A DNA stretch of 64,000 nucleotides from Myxococcales bacterium (GTDB taxonomy: Bacteria; Myxococcota_A; Polyangia; Polyangiales; Polyangiaceae), in contig JAEUKE010000181.1 in the NCBI GenBank assembly GCA_016794345.1, forward strand, positions 1 to 64,000, written 5' to 3'. The notes beneath the pieces are model-generated. The model was given only the letters and a program-made list of their open reading frames with translations, did not search any database and had not been told where the DNA came from. Both the position numbers and the translations under genes were made by a program. Positions within the stretch are counted from its first letter, which is position 1; each line of letters starts with the position of its first letter. Positions 54,787 through 63,784 of the stretch are shown here, piece by piece.

Positions 54787-55735
54787 GCCCGAGCGCCCCG
54801 AGCAACACGAGCGCGGTGGCGTCGCCGCGTCCGCTGGTCCGGCAGCCGCCGTCTTCGTCGCCGCCGCCGTCGGCGCTCGCCCCGCCGGTCCCCGCGCCAG
54901 TCCCCGAGCCCGCGCTCGACGTGCTCGAGGGGCCCGCGCCCGTGGTCGCCCCGCCCGAGGTCGTGCTGCCCGACGTGGCGCCGCTACCCCCGCCGCCGCC
55001 CGTACCTTGGCTCAGCGCGTCCGGCCGCACGTCCTCCAGGGTGTCGCCCTCGACCGCGTCGTCGATGAGAATGACAGGGCTGTCAGCAAATTCGACCTGA
55101 CCCCGGAGGAGCCCCACCTGCGTGAAATGCGGGTTGTCGTCGGCGAGCGTCTGCGCCTGGGCTCCGGTGACGACCTGCGCGCCGTCGAACCACACGTCGA
55201 CCTGGCCCTGCGCCTCGTCTTTCGACCAGAAGATACGCATCGCGATGCGGTGCCAGGCGCCCGAGGTGACCGCGCCGTCCTGGTCCCAGTGGATCTGGTT
55301 CTGCGGCCTCCGGGTCGCGAACGTGATCCGCTCCCCTTCGACCTGGAAGGCCATCATCTGCTGGTAGCTCTGGTCCGATTCCCAGTATCCGATCTGGGCC
55401 GACGGATCGGTGGGGAGGGTCTCGGGCAGGTAGAAGCTCCAGGCGAAGAAGGTCTGCGCGCCCTCCGCGGTGCGCGCCGGGTCCGGACCGTGGTGCAGCT
55501 CGACACGCTTGAGGCCGTTCGGCCAGACGGCGTCGTTCGTGAGCGTGATCTGCGCGGCGTAAGACCCCTGCGCGGCCGGATCGGTGACGACCGAGATGTT
55601 CTGGGCGTTCAGCGCCCCGTCCCACTGGTCCACCGTCCCGTCCTCGAAGTCCCCGACCCACGCGACGTCGGCGGCGGCGGAGGCCGAAATGGTGACGACT
55701 GCGGCGAAGATCCCCCGGGCGACGAGCGTGCGCAT
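54761..55735 (-). CDS. Polysaccharide-lyase-like secreted protein with MYXO-CTERM-like tail
   Basis: 324 residues. The signal peptide is IFAAVVTISASAAA; the domain (about 25-240) begins VAWVGDFEDGTVDQW and fits the jelly-roll of the PL7/heparin-lyase-I-like (PF14099-type) families, with FFAWSFYLPE and HWDQDGAV. A Gly/Ser/Thr linker then ends in GGCRTSGRGDATALVLLGAL and RRRR, a MYXO-CTERM-like tail. Its stop lies within the convergent VIT-VWA gene (26-bp overlap). Its ATG overlaps the small zinc-ribbon gene's stop (TGATG). Confidence 0.83.
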   Translation of the reverse strand: MRTLVARGIFAAVVTISASAAADVAWVGDFEDGTVDQWDGALNAQNISVVTDPAAQGSYAAQITLTNDAVWPNGLKRVELHHGPDPARTAEGAQTFFAWSFYLPETLPTDPSAQIGYWESDQSYQQMMAFQVEGERITFATRRPQNQIHWDQDGAVTSGAWHRIAMRIFWSKDEAQGQVDVWFDGAQVVTGAQAQTLADDNPHFTQVGLLRGQVEFADSPVILIDDAVEGDTLEDVRPDALSQGTGGGGGSGATSGSTTSGGATTGAGPSSTSSAGSGTGAGTGGASADGGGDEDGGCRTSGRGDATALVLLGALGLIVSRRRR

Positions 55736-55917
55736 CAGCGCATGGTAGAGGACGGCGCCCTTTTTACGTAGGCCGGACAGGCCCGCCTCGGCAGCTGGGG
55801 GTACTTGGGCAGCTCGGGGACCGTGCACAGGTAGAACCGCGAGCCTCGCGCGCTGTCGACGGTCTTGACCTTCTCGCACGTGACGCAGAGGCCCACCCGC
55901 TGCGTTTCCGGGTCCAT
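55735..55917 (-). CDS. Small CxxC protein
   Basis: 60 residues from ATG 55917 (55935 also possible). It has CVTC, then FYLC and PRRACPAY, a four-Cys pattern typical of a small zinc-ribbon-like conserved bacterial protein. It is the first gene of a two-gene set with the lyase-like gene (1-bp overlap). Its role is unknown. Confidence 0.68.
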   Translation of the reverse strand: MDPETQRVGLCVTCEKVKTVDSARGSRFYLCTVPELPKYPQLPRRACPAYVKRAPSSTMR

Positions 55918-55996
55918 GGGCGGAGCGTGACGCAACTCGGAGCCGGGCGGAAGAGCGCGTGTTTGCCGGCCCCATTCGAGCTATGGGAGATGCTCC

Positions 55997-57430
55997 GTGC
56001 ACGACGAGCCCGAAGAGAGACCGCCGACCGTCCTGGTGAGCCTGCAGCTGCCGGGCGTGACAGACGCCGCCCACGAGGCCGATCTGGCCGAGCTGACCCG
56101 CCTCTGTACGACGCTGGGCCTGCGCGTCATCGGCTCCGTCACGCAGCGGCGCGCCCACGGCCGCGCCGGGACCGTCCTCGGGCTGGGCAAGCTCGCGGAG
56201 CTGGCCTTGTGGACGGGAGGCAGCGGGAAGGTCCAGCCGCACACGCCGCGGAAGAACAAGCTCCGCGATCGGCGTGAGCGCGAAGAGGAAGAGGCCGAAG
56301 CCGAGGAAGAGGAGCTCGAGGCCGAGCAAGGCCACGAGCACGACCACGACGAGGGGGACGAGCACCACGGCGGCGACCTGCCCAGGCCCCACGAGCGCGC
56401 GAGCGTCGTGGTCGTCGATCACGATCTCTCTCCCCGCGAGCAGCGCAACCTCGAGCAAGCGACCGGGGCGGAGGTCCTCGATCGCACGCAGGTCATCGTC
56501 GAGATCTTCCACCGGCACGCGAAGAGCCGGGAGGCGCGCCTCCAGGTCGAGATCGCCCGCCTGATGTACGTGGCGCCGCGCCTGCGCGAGGCCGGGGCCG
56601 GAGGAGACCGCCAGCGCGGCGGGATCGGCGGCAAGGGCGCGGGCGAGAGCGCCGTCGAGCTCGACCGCCGGCGCATCCGCGACCGCATCGCCGAGCTCAA
56701 ACACGAGCTCGAGCACATCCAGACGGAGCAGGCCACGAGGCGCGCCGGCCGCAGGGACCAGCGCCGCGTCGCGCTCGTCGGTTACACGAACGCAGGCAAA
56801 TCGTCGCTCATGCGCGCGCTCACCGGCAGCGAGGTCTACGTGGCGGACAAGCTCTTCGCCACGCTCGACACCACCGTCCGCTCGCTCAAGCCGGAGACGC
56901 ATCCGCGCATCCTGGTGAGCGACACCGTCGGCTTCATCAAGAAGCTGCCGCACCAGCTCGTGGCCTCGTTCCGCTCGACCCTCGACGAGGCGCTCGAGGC
57001 CTCTCTCCTTCTGTTCGTCGTCGACGCGTCAGACCCGACGTTCCGCGAGCAGCTCGCCGTCACACGCGACGTCCTCGACGACATCGGCGCGCAGGAGGTG
57101 CCTTCGCGCTTGGTGCTCAACAAACGCGACCAGCTCGACGAGCACGCGATCAAGATGCTCGCGCGCGAGTACCCCGACGCGCTCATCGTCTCGGCCAAGG
57201 ACCGCAAAGACGTGCTCTTCGTCCGCGAGCAGATCGTCACCTTCTTCGACGGGGCGTTTGCGGAGCGGGAGATCTTCGTCCCCTATGCGCACCACGGCTT
57301 CGTCCGGAAGATCCACGACGGCGCCGCGGTCGTGAGCGAGCGCTACGACGAGGAGGGGACACACCTGCTCGTCCGCGGCCCCGAGGCCGCGCTCGATCGC
57401 CTGAGCGCCGAGGTCGCCTCCGCTGGCTGA
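55997..57430 (+). CDS. hflX: GTPase HflX
   Basis: 477 residues. The HflX N-terminal domain carries an unusual insert at about 90-135 that is Glu-rich and then His/Asp-rich (HEHDHDEGDEHHGGD). The GTPase domain has G1 GYTNAGKS (262-269), G3 DTVGFI and G4 NKRD. HflX rescues and splits ribosomes under stress. E. coli HflX is 426 residues, so the insert accounts for most of the extra length. The GTG start is weakly preceded by a ribosome site. Confidence 0.94.
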   Translation: MHDEPEERPPTVLVSLQLPGVTDAAHEADLAELTRLCTTLGLRVIGSVTQRRAHGRAGTVLGLGKLAELALWTGGSGKVQPHTPRKNKLRDRREREEEEAEAEEEELEAEQGHEHDHDEGDEHHGGDLPRPHERASVVVVDHDLSPREQRNLEQATGAEVLDRTQVIVEIFHRHAKSREARLQVEIARLMYVAPRLREAGAGGDRQRGGIGGKGAGESAVELDRRRIRDRIAELKHELEHIQTEQATRRAGRRDQRRVALVGYTNAGKSSLMRALTGSEVYVADKLFATLDTTVRSLKPETHPRILVSDTVGFIKKLPHQLVASFRSTLDEALEASLLLFVVDASDPTFREQLAVTRDVLDDIGAQEVPSRLVLNKRDQLDEHAIKMLAREYPDALIVSAKDRKDVLFVREQIVTFFDGAFAEREIFVPYAHHGFVRKIHDGAAVVSERYDEEGTHLLVRGPEAALDRLSAEVASAG

Positions 57431-57549
57431 GGCGGTTGGAGCGTGGGGAGCGAACGTCGTGCGCCCGAGCACGCAGCAGGTGCGCGCCAGCTGCTCCGAT
57501 ACGAGACGTTTGACGCAGGCGCGCCGCGTGCATCGGCGGTGCATCCCCG

Positions 57550-58800
57550 GTGATGACCCCGGCCGAGCTGCTGGCCCTTCGATCGACCCCCGACACGAGC
57601 GAGCGCGCGTGTGATCGCCACATCGACGCGCTGACGCTCCGGCGCGTCCGGCTCGGCGGAACCCTCATCGCCTCGCTGATGGTCGCCGGCGCCCTCGTCG
57701 GGCTCTTCACCGACCCGGTGATCTCGGCTGCCGTGTTCGGGCCGCGCGCCGGCGCGTTCCTCGCCGCCCTGATCGTGGCTCGCCTGACCAGGCGGGAGTG
57801 GGCGCGCGGGCGCGGCTTTCCGCTGGCCGTCGCGCTCTCTCTCACCACGGCGATCGATCTCGAGGCGCAGATCGTCCACACCGGCCTCGCGTTGTCTCCC
57901 TACAACGCGGGCATCGCCCTCCTCGTGATGGCCACGGGGCTGTTTTTCCCGCTCAAGCCCCGCCAGACCGCGATCGCGGCGGGCGCGGTCCTGCTCACGT
58001 ACGCCGGCACGATGATCCCCCTCGTCGATCCGGCGGACTGGGCGACCGCGACGCGCCAGGCCTTCTTCGTGCTCACGGCAGCGGTCGTCGCCGTGACCGC
58101 GAGCCACTTCTCGTCGCGCACGCTGCGGAGCGAGTTTCTGGCGCAGCTCGCGCTCCGAGAGGAGCGTGAGATCACCGAGCGCCTCCTCACGAACGTCCTG
58201 CCGCAGTCGATCGTCGAGCGACTGAAGCGCGACCGCCACGCGCTCGCGGACGGCTTCCCGGAGGCGACGATCCTCTTCGTCGACATCGTCGGCTTCACGC
58301 GCATCTCGTCCAACCTGCCCCCGACCGAGATCGTCTCGCTCCTCAACGACGTGTTCTCGCGGTTCGACGACCTCGCGGACCGCTACGGGCTCGAGAAGAT
58401 CAAGACGATCGGCGACTGCTACATGGTCGTCGGAGGGCTGCCCACCCCACGCGAGGACCACGCCGACGCCGTCGCCGACTTCGCCATCGAGATGCTGCGC
58501 GTCGTCGAGGAGCTGCGGCTCCCGGACGGGACGTCCATCGCGGTGCGCGCCGGCATCAACACCGGCCCGGTGGTCGCCGGCGTCATCGGGCACCGCAAGT
58601 TCATCTACGACCTGTGGGGCGACGCGGTGAACGTCGCCTCGCGGATGGAGTCACACGGCGAGCCGGGCGCCATCCAGGTCACCGAGGCGACGTACGAGAA
58701 GCTTCGCCACGCCTTCGAGCTCCACCCGCGCGGGGTCATCGCGGTGAAGGGCAAAGGCGAGATGGCTACGTATTTCCTGCGCGGGCGACGAGAGAGTTGA
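57550..58800 (+). CDS. Membrane-bound class III adenylate cyclase
   Basis: 416 residues. Five or six N-terminal helices (about 35-190) are followed by a helical linker and the class III catalytic domain: metal Asp245 (FVDIVGF) and Asp289, Lys285 (EKIKTIGD) and Asp354 (IYDLWGD) as the adenine-selecting pair, and Asn361/Arg365 for the transition state. All are kept, so it should make cAMP. The GTG at 57550 is followed by ATG 57553; either may start. It is convergent with the next gene with a 35-bp overlap. Confidence 0.94.
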   Translation: MMTPAELLALRSTPDTSERACDRHIDALTLRRVRLGGTLIASLMVAGALVGLFTDPVISAAVFGPRAGAFLAALIVARLTRREWARGRGFPLAVALSLTTAIDLEAQIVHTGLALSPYNAGIALLVMATGLFFPLKPRQTAIAAGAVLLTYAGTMIPLVDPADWATATRQAFFVLTAAVVAVTASHFSSRTLRSEFLAQLALREEREITERLLTNVLPQSIVERLKRDRHALADGFPEATILFVDIVGFTRISSNLPPTEIVSLLNDVFSRFDDLADRYGLEKIKTIGDCYMVVGGLPTPREDHADAVADFAIEMLRVVEELRLPDGTSIAVRAGINTGPVVAGVIGHRKFIYDLWGDAVNVASRMESHGEPGAIQVTEATYEKLRHAFELHPRGVIAVKGKGEMATYFLRGRRES

Positions 58801-59377
58801 GCGTGTCGAGCGCCTCGGCGAGCGGTCGCCCCGCGCGGCTGCGCGCCCGAACCGTAAACGGCTCACGCGGGTCGCCCTCGACGTAGACGACCTCCGTCCC
58901 TTTGCCGAGCGCCTCCGTCATCACACTGACGATCTCGTCGCGGTCCGCCTCCCACGTTCCCCGCGTGTTCGGCGCGTTCAGCCTGTCGAGGACGCGGAGC
59001 AGGATCTCTCCCGTACCGAAGCGCAGGCCGGCGGTGAGCGGATCTGCTTCGAGCAGCTTCGCCGCGCGGAAGAGGCGCGCCATCGAGTCGGCGAGCCGGG
59101 CGCCGGGGACGTCGGCCGCGCGCTTGCGCGTGAACGACAGGCCGGGGCGGCCCTCCGATTCGTCGAGCGCGTAGTCCGACTCGTGGCCGACGAGGAGGAC
59201 CGCGGGGCCGTGGTGGACGTGGCCGTAGTCGACGACGTCGACCAGGACCTCGGAGGCGCCGCGGGAGGCGAGCGAGCCGTTCTTGATCCAGCCGTGCCAG
59301 GCCTCGAGCACCTTGGCGTGTGGCGGCACCGCGCCGGGCTCGGCGTACAGCTTGAGGAAGATGCGAGGGCTCAGCAT
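58766..59377 (-). CDS. Hypothetical protein downstream of the siroheme reductase
   Basis: 203 residues, cytoplasmic. The sequence begins MLSPRIFLKLYAEPGAVPPH; it has a beta-alpha pattern with many charged residues and a possible His-rich loop (DYGHVHHGP). I do not recognise the family. It starts 8 bp after the reductase stop and is likely co-transcribed, so a role in reductase assembly or use is possible. Confidence 0.75.
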   Translation of the reverse strand: MLSPRIFLKLYAEPGAVPPHAKVLEAWHGWIKNGSLASRGASEVLVDVVDYGHVHHGPAVLLVGHESDYALDESEGRPGLSFTRKRAADVPGARLADSMARLFRAAKLLEADPLTAGLRFGTGEILLRVLDRLNAPNTRGTWEADRDEIVSVMTEALGKGTEVVYVEGDPREPFTVRARSRAGRPLAEALDTLNSLVARAGNT

Positions 59378-59385
59378 GGCTGTCC

Positions 59386-61650
59386 TTATTGGGCCGCGAC
59401 CGGCGCGGGCGCCTGGACGAGACGCTCGTAACACTGGTGGGAAGCGTCGACGAAGAGCTGCGCCTCTTCGATGCGCTGGTGCGCGCTCTCCGCGTCGTCG
59501 GGCTTCTCCGCCTCGCGTTCGGCGCGGAACAGGTAGTGGGCGAACTTCGCGCCCGCGAATGGATCGTGGAAGAGCTGCGTGTCCACGAGCTCCGATCGGA
59601 AGCGGCTCACGATCTCCGCCGGCTGCTCCCCGATGTCGGGGAAACGTTCGCGCGTGAGCGCGCGCGCGGCGGTCAACATCGCGCGGAAGGCCCGCTGCCC
59701 GGCCTCGGCAGGTTTGCCCTCGTCGAGCAGGACCTGCGCCTCGAAGACCTCGCGCTCCGCGGCGGCGAGCGACATGAGCACGTACGGCACGACCTCGCCG
59801 GCGCACTCGCCCACGCCCATGTCTCCGATCGAGTACTCACGCGGGTCGCCCCAGTCCGAATAATAGGACCGGTCCGCCTCGTAGGCGGGGACGGGCGCGA
59901 GCGCGTCCACCATGGCCCGCACCTCTTTTTTGCCGATGCGCTGGATGAACGCCGAGAACGTCTCGCCTTCCTTTCGCTCGGCCACGAACCGATCGGCGAG
60001 ACGCGTGACCATCTCGGGGACGTTCTTGGACGGGATGGCGCCGATGGCGAGGCCGTAGGTCCCGGCATTCCGCGCCCACTCGCCGCCGACGACGACCTGG
60101 AAGTGGGGCACGCGTCGCCCGCCGACGTTCCGGCTCACGCCGAGGAAGCCGATGTCGGCCGCGTGGTGCTGGCCGCAAGCGTTGAAACAACCGCTGGCCT
60201 TGATGTGGAGCGCGCGCGCGGCGGGGTCGAGCCGGTCCTCGAGGACGGTGAGCCGCCGCTTCAGCTCGGACGAGAGCCCACGCGAAGAAGAGATGCCGAG
60301 CTTGCACGTGTCGGTGCCGGGGCACGACGTGATGTCGGTGATGGTGTTGGCCCCCGCCTCGCCGAGGCCGATCTCGTCGAGCGCTCGGTGGAGCGCGGGC
60401 AGGTCCGCCTCGGTCACCCAGCGAAACGCGAAGTTCTGCTCGACGGTCAGGCGGAGCGAGTCGCCCACGAAGCGCCGCGCGATGGTGGCGAGCGCGCGCG
60501 CTTGGTCCGAGGTCATGTCACCGAGGGGGAGCTTCACCGTGACGACCGCGTACCCGGGCTGGGCCTGCGGCCTCACGTTCGTCCGGCGCCAGGCTTCGAA
60601 GCGCGCGCCGTGATCGCCCTCGAGCGTCGACGGAGGCTTGAGCGCAGTCTCCCGCACCGCGCCGTCGCCCTGCTCGAGGAACGACGTCCACCGCGGATCC
60701 TCGCGCAGCTTCGCGCGCTCCTCGGCCACGAGGCGCGTGAACTCCTCGATGCCCATCTTCTTGATGACGAACTTGAGCCGCGCGCGGGCCCGGTTCTCTC
60801 GCTCTCCGAAGCGCGAGAAGAGGCGGCAGACGGCCTGCATCGTCGGAAGGAGCTCCTCCTCCGGGACAAACGCGTCGAGGAGCTTCGCCGGGTGCGGAAC
60901 CGAGCCGAGCCCGCCGCCGACGTACACCTCGAACCCGCGTTTCTTGACGCCGTCGACCTCGCGAACGCGCGCGACGCAGCCAATGTCGTGGAAGCTCGTG
61001 AGCCCGCAGGGGTGATCCGCGCAGCCGGAGAAGGCGATCTTGAACTTGCGGCCGAAGTCCTGCGTGTCGTCGTGGCCGAGGAGGAAGTAGGTCGCCGCGT
61101 GCGCGTACGGCGCGACGTCGAACGACTCGTCGTTGCAGACGCCCGCGTACGGGCAGGCCGTGATGTTGCGCACGCTGTTGCCACACGCTTCCCGCGTGGT
61201 GATGCCCACGGCCGCGAGGCGCCGCATCATGTCGGGCGTGTCATCGATGTGGACGAAGTGCAGCTGGATGTCTTGCCGCGTCGTCACGTGCAAGATCGCG
61301 TCGGAGTATTCCTCCGCACACTCGGCCAGCACCTCGAGCTGCGTCGCCGAGAGCTTGCCGAAAGGGATCTTCACGCGCTGCATGCCGGGCGCGTCCCAGA
61401 GCGTGCTCGGTCCCTTCGTCAGCGCGCCCGAAGGAAACGCGAGATCCCTCATCGCCTCGCCGTCGTGGCGCTGGCCGTTGTCGTAGCGCTGGCCGTACGC
61501 CCCGCGACGGAGGCGCGTCTCGGCGAAGAGCTTCTCTTCAATCTTGCCCTCCTTCCGGAGGTGGATCTGCGTCTCGAAGATGTCGATCTCGCGCGCGAGG
61601 GCTTCGGGCATGGCCTCGGCGAGCACGTCTTTCCAACGAAGGGCGCCCAT
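59386..61650 (-). CDS. Ferredoxin-type sulfite/nitrite reductase with C-terminal helical domain
   Basis: 754 residues. Two pseudo-repeats of the siroheme reductase fold occupy about 60-570; the iron-sulfur/siroheme ligands are Cys443, Cys449, Cys488 and Cys492 (CPGTDTC and CFNAC). Common forms are about 500-590 long; residues 575-754 form an extra all-helical HEPN-like domain (AAEREVFEAQVLLDEGKPAE). It reduces sulfite or nitrite by six electrons; which one cannot be settled from motifs. The ATG is preceded by an AT-rich gap with a dyad. Confidence 0.93.
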   Translation of the reverse strand: MGALRWKDVLAEAMPEALAREIDIFETQIHLRKEGKIEEKLFAETRLRRGAYGQRYDNGQRHDGEAMRDLAFPSGALTKGPSTLWDAPGMQRVKIPFGKLSATQLEVLAECAEEYSDAILHVTTRQDIQLHFVHIDDTPDMMRRLAAVGITTREACGNSVRNITACPYAGVCNDESFDVAPYAHAATYFLLGHDDTQDFGRKFKIAFSGCADHPCGLTSFHDIGCVARVREVDGVKKRGFEVYVGGGLGSVPHPAKLLDAFVPEEELLPTMQAVCRLFSRFGERENRARARLKFVIKKMGIEEFTRLVAEERAKLREDPRWTSFLEQGDGAVRETALKPPSTLEGDHGARFEAWRRTNVRPQAQPGYAVVTVKLPLGDMTSDQARALATIARRFVGDSLRLTVEQNFAFRWVTEADLPALHRALDEIGLGEAGANTITDITSCPGTDTCKLGISSSRGLSSELKRRLTVLEDRLDPAARALHIKASGCFNACGQHHAADIGFLGVSRNVGGRRVPHFQVVVGGEWARNAGTYGLAIGAIPSKNVPEMVTRLADRFVAERKEGETFSAFIQRIGKKEVRAMVDALAPVPAYEADRSYYSDWGDPREYSIGDMGVGECAGEVVPYVLMSLAAAEREVFEAQVLLDEGKPAEAGQRAFRAMLTAARALTRERFPDIGEQPAEIVSRFRSELVDTQLFHDPFAGAKFAHYLFRAEREAEKPDDAESAHQRIEEAQLFVDASHQCYERLVQAPAPVAAQ

Positions 61651-61665
61651 GGCGGATCCTTAGCG

Positions 61666-61689
61666 CATTCCTTACCAATTTGGGGAATG
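61666..61689 (-). promoter_or_regulatory. Candidate operator upstream of the siroheme reductase
   Basis: CATTCC (61666-61671) and GGAATG (61684-61689) form a 24-bp dyad in the AT-rich gap, 16-39 bp upstream of the reductase start. Such an interrupted palindrome is plausible for an Rrf2- or Lrp-type repressor; the regulator is unknown. Confidence 0.4.
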
Positions 61690-61813
61690 AATGGGCCAAC
61701 AAAGCAACAATCACAAGCCGATTCCATAGTTTAATTCAATCACTGCTTTGGTGAGACAATCCCGGTCCTTCCCGCCGGAGCGCGCGAACGGTACCCTGAC
61801 GGTGAGGTTCTTC

Positions 61814-63037
61814 ATGGCTTCCTCTCTCTTCCGCACGTTCGTCGCGGCCGCGGCGTTCGCTGGCAGCGCTTGGGTCGGTCTCGGCGCAGCCGAAGCAGCT
61901 CCGCTCGCGGTCACGCAGCAGGGCCGCCTGTTCGACAGCGAAGGCAACCCCGTCGCCGGCACGCTCGACGTCGAGTTCGCCGTCTACGCGAACGAAGGCG
62001 ACGCGGTGCCCATCTGGAGCGAGGTGCACTCCATCACCTTCGACGACGGCTTCTTCTCCGTCTCGCTCGGCTCCGTGACCCCGCTCGAGGACGACACGTT
62101 CGACGGCAGCGTGCGCTGGGTCGGCGTCACCGTCGGCAGCGATCCGGAGATGAGCCCGCGCGCCCCGGTGCTCAGCGTGCCCTACGCGCTCTCCGCCGAG
62201 AACGCGACGGGCGACATCACGCCGAGCTCCGTCACGATCCCCGGTTACGGACTCGTCATCAATGCGCAGGGCGAGTGGGTCGGCGACCCAACCAACCTCC
62301 AGGGCCCGCAAGGCCCGCCCGGTCAGCAAGGCATCCAGGGCCCACAAGGCCCCGCGGGGGCCATGGGCGCGACCGGTCCTCAGGGCGCCGCCGGTCCGCA
62401 GGGCCCGCAAGGCCCCGCCGGTCCGCAAGGCCCGACGGGCGCCACGGGTCCCCAGGGCCCCGCCGGTCCGCAAGGCAACCCCGGCCCCGCGGGCCCTGCC
62501 GGCGCGACGGGCGCCACGGGCCCGCAAGGTCCGGCCGGCCCTGTCGGCGCCACCGGTCCGCAAGGTCCCGCTGGCCCCACGGGCGCGACGGGCGCGACGG
62601 GCCCCGCTGGCCCCGCCGGCGCGACAGGCCCCGCCGGCCCGCAGGGTCCGAGCGGCGTCGTCGGACAGGGCTTCGCGTCGGGCTTCGCCGCGGCGCCCAC
62701 CGCCAGCACCGCGTTCATCTCGCCGACGGTCAGCGTGACGATTGCCGCAGGCCAGAAGATCTTCGTCAGCTCGAACGCCGCGCTCGGAGCGGGCGCGAAC
62801 GCGGCGACGAACCTGAACCTCTACATCTGCTACCAGAGCGGGACAATCACGCAGGTCGGCGGCGGAACGTTCGGCCTCACGGCCGCGGCCAACCAACGGC
62901 AGCTCTACGGCCTCAGCGCCGTCATCACCGGGCTCAGCGCGGGGACCTACCTCGTCGGGCTCTGCGGCTCGTCGACGAACGCCGCGAACTGGACCAACAA
63001 CGAATACGCGTACAACTCGGCGATCGTCTTCAACTGA
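61814..63037 (+). CDS. Secreted collagen-like protein
   Basis: 407 residues. Signal peptide (AAAAFAGSAWVGLGAAEAA), then a beta domain (about 28-160) ending SPRAPVLSVPYALSAENA, a type often placed before collagen or tail-fibre domains. Residues 164-283 are about 40 uninterrupted Gly-X-Y triplets, mostly GPQ, GPA and GAT, without Lys or hydroxyproline candidates beyond Pro. A beta-rich C-terminal domain (about 290-407) probably trimerises. It is surface or matrix material. ATG 61814 is used because the upstream residues lack signal features. Confidence 0.92.
   Translation: MASSLFRTFVAAAAFAGSAWVGLGAAEAAPLAVTQQGRLFDSEGNPVAGTLDVEFAVYANEGDAVPIWSEVHSITFDDGFFSVSLGSVTPLEDDTFDGSVRWVGVTVGSDPEMSPRAPVLSVPYALSAENATGDITPSSVTIPGYGLVINAQGEWVGDPTNLQGPQGPPGQQGIQGPQGPAGAMGATGPQGAAGPQGPQGPAGPQGPTGATGPQGPAGPQGNPGPAGPAGATGATGPQGPAGPVGATGPQGPAGPTGATGATGPAGPAGATGPAGPQGPSGVVGQGFASGFAAAPTASTAFISPTVSVTIAAGQKIFVSSNAALGAGANAATNLNLYICYQSGTITQVGGGTFGLTAAANQRQLYGLSAVITGLSAGTYLVGLCGSSTNAANWTNNEYAYNSAIVFN
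62303..62662 (+). repeat. Collagen-type Gly-X-Y tract
   Basis: Forty consecutive Gly-X-Y triplets without interruption encode residues 164-283. The DNA is a degenerate tandem array of 9- and 18-bp units such as GGCCCGCAA, prone to slippage. Confidence 0.9.
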
Positions 63038-63058
63038 CCGTACCGTCAGCGTAGCGCG

Positions 63059-63784
63059 CTACTTCGGCTGCTCCTTGCACACGTCCTCCTGGCCCTTGGG
63101 GCAGCGGATGCGGACGTGAAAATGGTCGTCGTGTGGCTCGGCTCCGTCGGGCTGCACGAAGAGGGCCTGCACCTTCTCCACGTTCTTCCGGTGCTTGTCG
63201 TGCCGGTTGGCGTAAGCGAGGAGCCTCGCCTTGAGCGGCTTCGAGATGAAGATGTACGCGAGCCCGGCGCGGTGGTCCTTCGCGAAGCTCTCGACCAGCG
63301 CCCAGTTGAGCGCGTCGTCGAAGACGAGGCCGCTCTTGTCCTTGGCCTTCCCGTCGGCGCCGTACGCGACGAACTTCTTCGGCTGCACGACCCGCCCTTT
63401 GGGGTCGCGCGCGTAGAACGCGATGTCCGCGTCGCGCCCCGACTGGTGCGAGTGGTGCCCCGAGAGCGGACCGCCGTCTTTCGCCGACAGATCGCCGACG
63501 ACGAGCTTGGCGCCCTTGAACGCCTTCGCGATCTGCTTGGCGCTCCGCTGGAGCATGAGCACCAGCGAGGGGTACGCGTAGCTGCGGTCCTTGCTCTTCT
63601 CGAGGATGACGAGGTGCGGGGAGGGGCGGAGGCGCTTGGCGCGGACGATCGAGCCGTCGTTGGGGTAGCCGACCGAGAGCGACGCCTTCGAGCTCGCCAG
63701 GGCGCGCGGGCTCTCCGCGTGCGCCGCGACAGGCGCGAGCAACGCGAGCGCGACGAGCGCGGCGACGCCGGCGGGTCGGCCCAT
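63059..63784 (-). CDS. mepA: Penicillin-insensitive murein endopeptidase (MepA-like)
   Basis: 241 residues with a signal peptide (ALVALALLAPVAAHA). LAS-family zinc motifs are HHSHQSGRDADIAF (His and Asp ligands) and DDHFHVR (His). It cleaves D-Ala-mDAP cross-links in the periplasm. E. coli MepA is 274 residues; this is slightly shorter. Its ATG overlaps the upstream gene's stop (TGATG), so it is coupled to the truncated gene at the window edge. Confidence 0.92.
   Translation of the reverse strand: MGRPAGVAALVALALLAPVAAHAESPRALASSKASLSVGYPNDGSIVRAKRLRPSPHLVILEKSKDRSYAYPSLVLMLQRSAKQIAKAFKGAKLVVGDLSAKDGGPLSGHHSHQSGRDADIAFYARDPKGRVVQPKKFVAYGADGKAKDKSGLVFDDALNWALVESFAKDHRAGLAYIFISKPLKARLLAYANRHDKHRKNVEKVQALFVQPDGAEPHDDHFHVRIRCPKGQEDVCKEQPK

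Noticed and set aside
59389..61734. 781-codon open frame antisense to the siroheme reductase
   Set aside because: No recognisable domain and Arg/Glu/Val-rich throughout; the sense gene has clear cofactor ligands.
62303..62662. CRISPR-like appearance of the GC-rich tandem repeats
   Set aside because: The units are coding Gly-X-Y triplets in one frame with no spacers.
38426..63037. Idea that the lysyl oxidase cross-links the collagen-like protein of this window
   Set aside because: The Gly-X-Y tract has no lysine and the whole collagen-like protein very few, and the genes are 22 kb apart; there is no evidence for a shared pathway.
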